Part shown: positions 13,801 through 26,512 of the stretch, piece by piece | Layout of the letters: each line of letters begins with the position of its first letter | How positions within the stretch are numbered: position 1 is the stretch's first letter | From: Daphnia carinata | Lineage: Eukaryota; Arthropoda; Branchiopoda; Diplostraca; Daphniidae | Assembly: GCF_022539665.2 (NCBI RefSeq) | Contig: NC_081335.1 | Location: forward strand, 1,302,001 to 1,366,000 | Length of the DNA: 64,000 nucleotides | Direction of reading: 5' to 3' | Notes under the pieces: generated by a model | Told to the model about the DNA's origin: nothing | The model's input: only the letters and a program-made list of their open reading frames with translations | The model's database searches: none | Position numbers and translations under genes: made by a program

Positions 13801-15136
13801 TAGTTTATTTTTAAATTTAAGAGAAGCAAAAATGTAATCACACCATCACTTTCACCGGCCGCTTAGATAATTAAAGGTAATCGAGCTTTCGGCGATGGCG
13901 TATACACACAGTCGTGAAGTGTCTTGAGCAACAGCATCTGATTTTAATGAGCGGGTTCTTTTTTTTTTTTTTTTTTTTTTTTTTCGAAGACAATCTTTTG
14001 AAAACGAAAAAAAAAATCTTTTCAACTAACTTTCTATTCTTTGCCCGTCTGTGCAACAACTGCTAATAATATCACTGTTGCTCATGTTTTTGCTACGCTT
14101 GTGCACGTTCAGCAAATGTAGACGTGTTCGAAGGAAAGAAAAGCGAAAAATGTCGTTGTCGTCGACGTTGTGTAACGTGCACAGGTGGCCACTCCAAAAG
14201 AAAAAAAAAAAAACGAGTCCTTTTCTGTTGTATTTTTTTTTTCTTTCTTCCCATTTTGATGACAGCCCTTGATCAACATCATGCGCTGGAGACTATCACA
14301 TGCGCACAAGACCTGATCTGGAATTTTTCTTATTTATTTATATATATATATATATATTTTTTTTTTGGAAATTATTCCAAATTCGATTATGTTTTTGCTC
14401 GAAAGAATTTGTTTTAGATTCTTTTTATTTTTGTCGCTATTTGTCTGTGTGCATTTTTTGTTTTTGCGTCAGTTGATTTGAATTGCGCGCCACCCATCTT
14501 CTTAGCCACTTTGGAAAATAAGCAGAACTAAAGCACACACGCATTTTTTTTTTTTTTTTAAGCGATTTGCGAGTTTTAGTTTCAGTTTGAAGGAAAAAAA
14601 AAAAAAAGGCCCCCCACAGTGGATGGGTGTGGACGTTAGCATAGTGGTTATAGTAGTATAGTAGTCTGTATATAGTGCGAATGAATACAAGAGAGAGGGG
14701 CAGGCCCAGGAGCCGCTCCAGTGCCGTTCAAGTGGCCGACCGAGAAACAACGTACCGGTCCGTCGCTCCATACATTCGTTTTGTTTTTGGTTTCATTTCC
14801 ATTTGTTTTTCTTTTCTGTGATTCCTCGTGTGTCGATTTGTGATTGTGATCGAGTGCTAAGAGATTGACTTGAAAATCTGCGGAGAGATCGAAAGAAAAG
14901 CAAAAATTTGTTTTGCCAAATTTTGAGATTTTTCTTTTTCTCTCTTTGAAAAATTCTTTTTTTTTTTTTTTTTTTTTTTTTGTGTGTGCGCTGGAACTGT
15001 TGAAACAAACAAAAAAAAATCATGTTAGTTGGCTCTTAATTATTTAAGGCCAATCTAGCTGATTTTGCGCAATTCATTTGGAGAGCGTAATCACCAAAGG
15101 GCGACCTGTTCTTCGCCGCAGCGGTGAGTGTGTTTG

Positions 15137-15168
<32 letters not shown>

Positions 15169-16049
15169 TTCTCAGTCCATTTGCGTTTTCATTGTCCCCG
15201 GCGACTCTCATTATCATTACCCGCAACGCGCATTACGAGAGTGGTTTTTCTTGCGTCACAATCACGAAATACGAAACGTTCCTACTCTCGGTTTATTGTT
15301 GTAAACAACAAACGTGAACATTGAATTTGGCCGTTTCTATTTCTCTCTTTTTTTTTTTTAATCTTTAAATTTGTTTTTTGTTTTTTTTTTCAATAATTTT
15401 GTGCCTTTTTCACTTGGGCACGGATGCCATCTGCCACATTGGGTAAGTCCAGTGAAGTGGTTAGTTGTGGGGGGGGGGGAGGGACTGGGGGGGACTGTTA
15501 AAGGACCCCCTTCCATTTTTCCTTCAGCAGAGGGTTACCTAAGTCACGTGGCCATCGAGTTGTAGTGGGAAAAATGTTTCCCTCGATTTCGTAACACGTT
15601 TGGGACCCCCCCCCCCCCCTCCCCCCTTTTTTTTTTTCTTTCCGGGCTGATTTGAGAATTGGTTATGTAATAAATTGAGGTCTTGTGTTTTAAGGTAAAA
15701 AGAAGAGAGGGATGGTTGAAGTGGTTGAGATGCCCCTCCCAGAAAAAAAAAAAAGGAATCGTCCTATTTTTGATTTATATATATTTTTTTTTGGAGGGGG
15801 GGGGGGGGCGAATCCCCTATTGTATCGTTTGTTAAATGATGGACTATTGCGGCGATGGCGTGGAACCAAAAAAAAAAACCATTTATGAAACGCTTGGTTG
15901 GGGTTTTCCCTCAGCGATGTTTTTTTCCGTTTGAAAAAGAAAACAAACGTTTAAACTCGACCAAGCTCGCCATTCAAGTTATTTGGAAACTATATCAAAC
16001 AAATGTTCCAACATTTTTCTAATTTAAACGAAAGGCCACTAAAGAAAAA

Positions 16050-16089
<40 letters not shown>

Positions 16090-17980
16090 AAAATAGATGC
16101 ATAAGGGTCTGGCGTCGATTTCATTTTCGACAGCCTCTCTGTAATGATTTCCTTTTGACTCACGCATTGAAAATGCCTTGTGAAAGAAACATCTTCATTT
16201 CCCCACCTTCCATCTCTAGAGCTGAATTTTTGAATTTGAAACAAAACAAAAATATTGTTTTTGTTTTTGTTTTTGTTTTTTTCCCTTTTTGATGATTGTT
16301 ATTTGTGTTCTTCTTCATCTGGTGGGATGGGCAATAGGGAAAATACCTTGACCAGTAAATAATAAAACATGATTTTTTTTTTTTCTTTTTCAAATGTTTT
16401 TACACGGCGCGCAAGTTCCCCTTTCTCGGCAGTACAAGAAAACAGTCGTAAATTGTCTCTCTGGGTTTCTCTCTTGGCTGGCAATGAATTCAAAATTCAA
16501 AAAAAAAAAAATCTCTAGTGGATAAGACTCGCGCCAACGTATTTAAAAAAAAAAAAAACACGGCTAGATTTTTTTTCTATCTAAAAAAAAGAAAAAAAAA
16601 AAGATACACAAAATAAAACTTTCATTAAATCGTCGCCAGTTTTTTTTTTTCCGGTGGGTCGTGTGACTGGTGTTTAAAAAAAAAAAGCGCCATATCCAAT
16701 CGTTTTTAACCTGTTTTTTTTAAATAATCCTTTCAACTTGAACACACAAAAGAGAGAAAAAAAAACACAAAAAAAACCACACATTTGGTTGTCGTCGTTA
16801 TCTTTGTGCCCCTCATTTGAAATCCTTTTTGTTTGATTCGATCTTTTTGTGTGTGTTACGTTTTTCTTTTCTTTTTTTTTTTTTTTTTTTCCCTTTGCTT
16901 TATTATTGAGTCGTCACTTGTAATCAACTTGGCTCTTGGCGTGGTCATCCGTGTCGGGACGAATTAGCACGGGGAGCCCCGTCTGCATAACAAAACGCGC
17001 ACGCCACCATTAACTCAAAGTGAATTGAAAAGACACGCACCGAAAAATGCGCTCAAACTCTTCCTCGAAACTTCCATTTTGATTTTCTAAATGAATGGAG
17101 AGACCCGCGATTCCAAAATTGAGGAAAAGAAAAAACCAAAAAACCTGTCTGACTTTTTTTTTTTTTTTTTTCTGTTTTTCTTCCTCAAACATTTTTTTGG
17201 TTTTTTTTTTTTTTTTAAAAGATGGGAATTTAAAGGGACTTGAATGTTTTTTATTTTATTTTTTTTTTTTTTTTCGGATCCCGCAATATGAGTAGAGATT
17301 TCTCGGAAGAGAGCGCTGATGACTAAGACGACACACACACAAAAAAAAATGCCAGTCTTGTGTTGACTTCTCCTTTTACGGATTTATGCCAGTGGCAATG
17401 TCTAGTCAAAAATCATTGATTACACACCGAGCGATTTTTTTGTGATTAAAACTGCGGGTCGATGGTATTTTTTTTTTTTTTTTTTTCCCTTGTCTGTATC
17501 GGAATGAATTTAAATGGGAAAGAAACGAACAAAACAGATGCGACCAGTATCCACTTGGAAAAAAAAAAGGTCGTGGGAAAACAAGTTAGTTTTTTTTTTT
17601 TTTTTCGTATTCAAATAGCGCGCCGTGCGGAAGAGAAAAAAAAAAAAAACGGGCAGAAGGTTTTCATTCCTCCCCCTCTCTCTCTCTCTCTCTCTCTCTC
17701 TCGTAATCATAACTATACGGCTACTGTGTGTGGCTCGTTTCCGATTCGGGTTATTTCAAACATTCAACTACGACCTGAGTGCCTTTCCCTCCTTGCTGCA
17801 AGCCGCAGGTGTGTAATCGTATCATGTCTGATTGCGCGTGGGAAAGGGAAACGAACGTATTCTTCAATGGAATTAGTCCAAAACGTTGTCCAGTCCGAGG
17901 TCCAATTTGTTTTCTCTTCTCCTTATTCGGGATGTATAAAAAAACAAACAAACGCTCGTTCCTAGTGTCGGTCATTAACC

Positions 17981-18012
<32 letters not shown>

Positions 18013-20717
18013 CAATTTGGATCAAGTCAATAATGATAATCTTGTTGAAAATGTGTAACGTGACCGATTCGATAAGGCAAACTCGGTAGGAGGCGAAAAG
18101 CAAAAAGGAAACGAGCAGACGTGAGCCACGGATATAATAAAGGATGATTTTTAATGACAGGCAATGAAGGGCAGGTGATTCGGCGTGAGAACAAACACTA
18201 CTTCTCATGGTTCATTTAGAATTTTTTTTTTTTTTTTTCAAGGGGGGGGGAGTGCTTGTATTAAAAGAACGAAATAGAGGGAGGGGGGGGGGGACATCAT
18301 AGTGGGTGAACATTGGGCCAACATGTGAAAATCGTTTTGAACGATAGTTAATAATAATAAAAAAATGGGGGAAGCCTACGGGGGCCCACCTGTTGGCCCT
18401 GCGCAAACAAATCGTCTGTTTGATTATCGAAAACATTGTGGATTTCTATTTGTTTTTATTTGATTTTCATTTTTACTTGAAGGAAGAATAATGACGAAGT
18501 GTGTGTGTCTTTGAATTGTTGATTTTCCCCATCCGACTTGTTTTTTTTTTTTTTTTCCATTCAAATCGCCGTGCGTGTGTGTGTGTGTGGATAGGTATAG
18601 ATCTGAGTTGAATATTCATAAGGGACGGTGTACGTGGGGCCGAACTGGTTCCCCCCGCGCTTCATCAACAGAGAGAAAGGCAAAAGAAACAAACTTACAA
18701 ATATCAAGTAGAAAAAAAAACAAACAAAAAACAAAAAACAAAAAAGGGGGAATTGAAAAAGCTTGTTCCATCATCTGAGAGTTTGAACAGAAGACAAAAA
18801 AAAAAAAAAAATGTTTCAACAGTTTTTCTTCTTCATCCTCAAATGACAACAGTAGACATTCTTGACATAGTTTTCAATCCATCAAATCAACTACGAAGAG
18901 TTGGGGGAAGTTTGTTTCTTTTTTTTATTTATTTATTTTTTTTTTTAACTTTCTCGTGTCTTCTTCATGACGATCGAAATTGTTTTTCCCCCCTCCCCAT
19001 TTTTCTGCGTTCGTTTCTCGTTGGGAAAGCGCCGACTCACGGAGAACAGGAGCGACATTCTAACTTGTATATATGGCAGTTTTTTTTTTTTTTTTTTTTC
19101 TTTCTTTCTAACGCACATGATTTAAAATCGGGACTGGCTGTCCTGACTCGTTTCCTTTCGATTTGTTACGTCAGGAAAATTGGGGTAGAAATTTACGGGG
19201 TCACAACTTTCTAAACTCTGCGCACAATCTGAACGGACGCAGCCTCTCACTCTGCTCTCCTTTGAAAAAAAAAAAAAATTAATAAATAAATAAAAACATG
19301 CTAAATACTTCACAGCGGGGCTACCACCGAAAAAGAAAGTCAAATTGTCAACTTATAAAAGAATAAAAAACGCGATTTATTATGTTCGTTTACAGCGTCA
19401 CACGATTGCAGCCTGAAATAGATGGCGCTCGTATATTTAAATTCGAAAAAAAAAAAAAAAAAAATAAGCCTTTCAAACAGTTATACCAGTCTATCGAATC
19501 GAAGACAATGGTTATATCTGCTCATTGTTTTTTGTTTTTTTTACCTGACTTGAAGGGCATTCGCAGAAGACTCATTCTTTTTTAATACGTATTTTTTTTT
19601 TTTATTGCCTTGAATGCCACCCAAATGATGGGAATTTTTTTTTTGCTCGGCTTTTGTTTTTAATGGCTCGTATTATTTTACAATTTCTTCTTATTTTATT
19701 TTTTTTTTTTTCTTAGCCTTTTTATTCTAAGAGAGAATGAGGGGGGGGGGGGTATGATGCGTTCTGGACAGAAGAAATCATGGGTGTCGCTATTTTTTTT
19801 TTTTTACGAAGCCGGAAGGGATTCCGGAAGCGGCATCGTAAATCCTTTGCCTCAAACACATATATGTTTTTTTTTTTATATATGTTTGTGCCGCAAAAAA
19901 AAAAAAAAAAAAATTGAAAATTCCCAGGGTTCACATGTCAGTCTCGATCCCACACCCAGAATTAAAAAAGGAAAAAGGGCCAATCATTCCATGAAGAAAA
20001 TGATAAGAAAGGGGAAAAAAAAAAAAAAAAAAGTAATTAGATGACACGCCATTTCCGTCTTTTTTTTTTTCTGTTCTGGTGACGTTCAAAAATAGAAGAA
20101 AGCGCGGGAATGACGTCAACACGAAACAAGCGTGACTTCCTTTTAAAAAAAAAAAAATGATTTCAACACTTTTTTGATATCATTGATTCATTGTTGTATA
20201 TATGCATAGCGAGTAGTGACTTATCGATGACCCCGACCACGTTAAAAACATGGCCACAGGTGGTCTCTCCTTCCCCAGGTGTGGAAACGTACACGCGCGG
20301 TTGACAATGGAAACACACCAAAATTTGTGTGTATCGATTGGTCACACGCGTAAAAAAAAAAACAAAAAAAAAACAATATTCCTTTTATTTTGTAATTCTA
20401 TTGTCACTTAACCTTTTCTTTTATAGAAATTGGGTGTCTGGGGCAAGGCCCAAATTTTTGTTTTTCAAGTAATGACGGCCATATTTTCTTTGACCCAGAC
20501 AGCAGGTGGTGAGAATCTGCGTGTACAAGGATTTTTATATCTATTTTTTTTATTTTATTTTTTTTTTTTTTAAGAACAAAAGACCATCATTTCCAATCAA
20601 TTCGTTAGCATAATGGGCCAGTTGGCGGCTGCATGCCTCTGATTGCAAGAATCCGAAACTAGAAAGTGTGTTTTTTTTTGTTTTTCACACTCACGATCGT
20701 TTCACTATATAGGATCC

Positions 20718-20789
<72 letters not shown>

Positions 20790-23700
20790 CAATTAACCCG
20801 AGTCCCGAAAGATTTTTTTTTTTTTTTTCGTTTGAACTTTTTTTTTTTTTTTTAAAGGAGAGAAAATCTGTCGAGTTGGGGGCTGAGAAAAAAAATAGAG
20901 AACCCCAACGTGAAGAGAATAAAAGAAAAAAGGGGAGAAAAAAAAAAAATAAGGCCAGAGTGATTCACGGCCAGTTGAGGCCAACAGGTCGTTTTGCATA
21001 ATTGCCAGCTCCCGTTGATGTTCTTCCTCCCCCTTCTTTTTTTTTTTTCCCCTCTCCTATACAAGAAGGACTTCCTCCCTTCTAGCCCTCTTGTCTCGTC
21101 TTATATATGTGTAGGGCCTTTGGAAAGTTTAACCCGTTGCCCATATACGTCAGCGTTTTGTGCCTCTTTCCCTATTTTTCTTCGGACTCGCACTACACTA
21201 AATTTTCGAACCGAAAAACACACTTATCTTTTAGTTGTGTTTTTTTGTTTTTTTTTTCCGCTTGGGCATTTTCCGGGACGGGGAATGGGGAGAGAAAAAT
21301 GTCCATCAATGACAGTCGATTGTGTGCGTACATTTTCAAATGAATCGGGATTGATTGTTATTCGAAACTGTGAGGATAAATTCCCTTTTTGTTTTTTGTT
21401 TTTTTTGTTTTTCTTTGTTGGGGTCTGTTTCCTTCGATGTCGTGTGTCGACGGATTGACACTGTGCCTGTTCTTCCGTGTCTTTCTTGCTCGTCTAAACA
21501 ACGAGAAAGAGAGCCATGAGTAATGGATTCCAATCGGGTGACCATTTTTGGCTATTTAGAATTTTTGGGGTTCTATTTTTTTTTTTTTATTATTATTTTC
21601 TTTCGTCCTCTTCCTTCTTTTTTTTTATTCTTCATTTTGCTGCGTACATTCAAAACGGTTGAAACTGTTGGATGATAAAAAAAAAAACGAAGGGGTTTGA
21701 GAGACGTTGCTGGTCGTTTCACCTTTGACACACCTGCATTCAGTTTCGATATAAGCCGCTTTTTTTTTTTTTTTAACCCCTGTCCATTTTGGATGACATT
21801 CTTTTCATTGAAAGTCATGTGCCGATTGAGAGTCTTCCTCCCGCCATTTAGGAAAAGAGATAAATGCCTTCTATTAACACATTCGTGACACGAAATGTTA
21901 GCGTCTTTGTGCGTGTATTATCGCTCAGGTGATATTTTTTTTCTCCCCCCCCCCCCTTTTTTTTATGACTTCATTTTCTAGCCGTCCACAATTTTGGGTT
22001 AAAAACCGATGGGAAAAAAAAAAAAAAAAAATCATAATAAAATAAATGGGTGAATATATTTTTCTGGTTTTTTTTTTTTTTTTTTTTTTTCCTGGAAAAT
22101 GCGACGTGATGATTTGTTGGGAAGCGGTGGCGCGCGCGCATTTCGATCCGATCCGCTAGAGCGTGACATAATCTCTCTTTGCCTATTTGAATTCAACACG
22201 TTCAAAGACATTTTCCTTTTTTCCTTGTGGTGTTAAACACAAAAAAAAAAAAAAAAAACTCGTTGTCGACGTTGGTGAACGTGTTCCTCCACCTGTTTTT
22301 TTTTTTCAACGTGCGTCTTTTTGAAAGTAACAACCGTCCTCGCTATTCCTTAAATCGTACAGATATGTACAATGTTTTTTTGTTTTTTTGTTCTTTGTAC
22401 GTCAATTTTCAACGATGGATGGGCTTCCATGGAAGTCTCTCTTGTTTTGTCGGAAAGGAAAACGCCTGGTATTACCTGGACTAGCAAAATGTTGAAATCT
22501 TAACCGTGTCGACATGATCTTCACATTTTTTTTTTTAAAGAAATGGAGACGTGTTTCATTCTCTTGGCTGTTGGTAACAATTCGCACCTGCTTATTTATC
22601 GAGATAAGGGGCGGACTGGAACGTGTATTTTTATTTGTTGGACATACCAGCCGCTCTCACTTGACTGTTTTTTGTTTTTTTTTTATGGTGATGATTATTA
22701 CTCATTTTATTTTGAGCGTATCTCTCCACTTTGACGATCTACCTTTAGATTGCCGCTATTTGACACGTGTGTTTGTTTGTTTTTTTTATCATCTTTCTCA
22801 AGTGTTGTTGAAGAATTTCATTGGCTTTTACGTTTGGCGTAAAAATGGCTAGCAAACAAATTAGGATGGATATTTTTCAAGTCATTTATGTCAAAGAGAT
22901 TTCAGGACATGTCGAGTCAGGTGACGACTATAATTAAAATTCCTTTTTTTTTTTTTTTTTTTTTTAATGGATACAAATCTCTAAACCGCGCAAATTCCCC
23001 GACCATCATTTTTTTTTTTGCTCGCCTTCGGAGTGTGTCTCTGTTGAATTCATAAATATCGTGAAAGAATGTGGAGAATGTCTGGGGCATTTCATTAACT
23101 TACCCGACGTCCTTCAACGGTACGAGTTGAAACAAAAGGAATTTCTCTCGTAACCGTCCTCTCCTTTTATCTCCTATTATTTCATCCGTCACGTAAAACT
23201 ATTTACACATGGCTACTACAATAATACTGTGTGTCAAGACATACTGCCACGATGGATGTATTCATCCTTCGATAACAAAAAAAAACAAAAAAAAAGAATA
23301 ACGTCTTGTTTTCTTCTTGCTAATATTTCACTTTGAACGATGACTAGAACTGCATTTTTTTGTCTTCCATCCGTTTTGCAAAATTGTGTCGTAGATGAGT
23401 CCGGCATTCCTTTTAAAAACAAAACCCAATCCGTATAGGGAAGAAGAATGATTCATTGGCGGTTAATCGTTTAAGTGTTGGAGACACAACGACGAAAGAA
23501 AACAAGAAAAAAAAAAAAAAAAAAAAAAAAATTTAAAAATGAGACGTGGCATTGAGGTGCCAATCATCGAGTGAAAATCTCTCGGGAGATTTTGCTGGGC
23601 GAACAGGGTCTTGTGGCCGCCGCTTTCGTTTGATCTGAAACGGATCGAGACACAAGAAAGGCCGATAAAAATAATCAGGACAGCGTGCGCGCACGCGAAC

Positions 23701-24680
23701 TCAATTTGCGTGAGCAGAGACAGACAAGTACTTGAGATGATTGCGATTGAAATGTTTCTTTGAATCAATTCATTGACGGCCGGCGGCAACGACTCCTCCC
23801 TTAAATGGCGCTTTTTTCGAAAGCTTTTTTTTTTTTTTTTCAGGATACCGGATTGAACGATTTTTTTTGTTTGTTTTTTCGTTTCAGGGGGTGGGCATTT
23901 CATTTGTTTTTTTGTTTTGTTTTTTCAAGCTTTACATCGAAGCTATCCGTCATTTATCTGCGCACCGCAACGCAAAAACGAGTTTATTTGGTCCTTTTTT
24001 TTTTTTTTTTAAATTATTTTATATTTCCTAACTTGCATCGCCGTCAGTTGTCTGACGATAATAAATCCACGACAAAATCGGCCAATAGATTTTGTTCCAT
24101 TTTTTTTTTTTTTTTATTTGCCCTTCCCCTTCTTTTTTTATGTATCTAAATCCGGCCGCTGGATTAGTTCTCGTTTCCTTTTTGGAGTCGTTGGTAATCA
24201 CAACTCTCCAAAATAAAAAAAAACAAAACAAACGTGAATGTGACACAGAAATTGTGCGAAATAAAAAAAAAAAAAAAAGGTTTTGGGTTTTTTTTTTTTT
24301 TTGATGGATCGCGTTGTGATCCTTTTTTGTTCTGCAAAAAAAAACCCAAAAAACGCAGCCATTTCGATCCTTTCTTAGAACTCATGCATTTCATCAAATT
24401 CAATTTATTCCGTCAGACGCTGTCGAACGATCAAGGATATTCGAAAATTAAAGCAGATATCCTTTTAGTTCTTTGTTTTTGTTTTTGTTTTTATCTTTCC
24501 TCGAAGAAAAAAACGAGGAGCGCCGGGCCAATCGGTGTAGTCATCCACTTGCTTGGCTTGATGGTTCCGCTTTTCCCAGGTTCTCCTTTTTTCTTTTTTT
24601 CTTTTTCTTTTTTGTTTCACGGTGTGTGGTGGTTCATCTGGAACTCGAGTCACAAATACCCGGCGGGCGGTAGCGGTGGG

Positions 24681-24715
<35 letters not shown>

Positions 24716-26481
24716 AAGAAAATATTTTTTGCTCTACCCCATTCTCAAATGAAAAAAAAAAAAAAAATGATTGGCGTTGCAGTCAAGTTGCGTTTCGGCT
24801 GGTATAAAAACGTCACCGTTAGAAATCGCATTTTTTTTTTTTTTTTTTTAGTTTGGTTTGTCCTGACCGAAATGGGCACTACACCCAACTTCCTACACAC
24901 CGTTTTTGGGGAAGGAGCTCGTTTGATTTTTTTTTTTTTTCTTTTTTCTTTTCATATTTATTTTTATAATGCTGGGTTTTCTTTTTTTTTTTTTTTGTTT
25001 CCTTGTGGCTTCACATTCGAGTCGTATAGAGAAGTAAATAAAAAAAATACTAGCCGAGGAATTCAACAAAGAGATGGAGGCTAAATGCGAAACAAAATGA
25101 ATGTCACCCTTTTGATTTATGACGATGAAACGGCCAAAGAAACGAAATGTTACACACACACACACACACACATAAAGCGAAAGAGTGAAAGAGACACACA
25201 CACAGACATACCAGCAGCAGCACAAACAGCGTCTGTATTTATTTATTTATTTTTTTGCCACCGTCGTGCAACCTCATTTTCTAACCGGGCGAACTGTGCG
25301 AATTTGCATATTACACGCAGACTGTGTTAAGAGTTCCCTCACCACACCTTTCTGTACCAAAAAAAAAAAAAAGGGAAAAATCTACAAGACGTATACAAAA
25401 GAATGAACAAGTTGCGTTTGCATTTTCCTTGTCGTGTCGGTCGGCTCCATGCCGAATTATGCTAACGATCCGGAGCATGTTTTTTTTTTCTTTTTTCTTT
25501 CTTTCTTTGAGGGCGCCCTGTCGTGTTCTTTTTTTCTGTTTTATTTGAATGCATACTGAAATAAGATAAAAGATTTGTTTAGTTAGTTTTTTTTGTTTGT
25601 TTTTTTGCAAACCAGAAAATGAATCATCCTTATAATTTTGTTTTTATTACCTTTATAGGAGAGTAGCAGAGACAGCACCAGAAACGGCCAACGTAATGAA
25701 TTATCCAGTTCAGCAGCCAAAGGTAAGTCATCCATATTCAAATATTCTTCTTCTTCTTTTCGACTGTGAACAAAAACAATGGGGTACGTCAGACGGTTTC
25801 TTGCTCATTGTGTTGATTGCACTCAACTGATCCATCGGTTGCGTCAGTTGGTGCCACCCTCGTTCATTTTGTTTTTTTTTGTTTTTTCCTTTTTATGCAA
25901 ACATATAAAATCCATTGTTTTCTTCAATTTTCGCTTGCAGTGGTCAAAACGTTGTTTTTTTTTTAAATTTAGACACATATTTCTTTTTTATGTGTTATTA
26001 TTCTGGTTTGTTCTTCTTTCCTGTTGAACACAAAGAAAACGGGGGGGGGGGAGGACGCTGAATGAATGGAACACGAGTTTTCAAAAGAGGGGAAGACGTT
26101 GGAAAAACTGTGGGTCTGTTCCATATGCAACGAACGCATCGAAAAGAAAAAGAGAAAACAATGGCAACAACGTCAAAACGGACGGGCGGGGTGTTAAACA
26201 TCTTGTAAAGAAAATGTCTTTGGTTCTTTAAGCTCAGTTAATGTTCGGTTAACTTTTCGTACGGGGGAGGGGTATGTCACCGTTTCAGATATTAAGGCAA
26301 TTTTTTTTAGGGAGAGGAGGGAGGGGGGATGTTTCTTGTTGGTGTGTTACCTGTCTGAGGCCCACGATGGGTTCGCGTTGCTTCGATTTTTGTTTTTCTT
26401 TTAAACTGAAGAGGCTAATCGATAGGACTGGGTGGTTGTATTCGATCAATCTCAATCGGTTTCATCTTGACAAACGCCAAG

Positions 26482-26512
<31 letters not shown>

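Larger units (their letters stand above)
2566..25658 (+). other. Intron 1 (23.1 kb)
   Basis: It begins gtcaga and ends ctttatag. It is dominated by T and A homopolymers (for example T 3325-3362, T 10063-10105, T 16052-16088, A 6783-6814, A 24681-24713), C and G runs, and simple repeats. Open frames here are rich in Phe, Lys, Leu and Ser because of those runs and look spurious. I found no transposon ORF, tRNA or nested gene. A quieter stretch at about 23540-23815 has an open minus frame with no recognised product. Confidence 0.8.

Noticed and set aside
20666-21001. Open frames with long Thr-His repeats
   Set aside because: Direct translation of the (CA)33 microsatellite.
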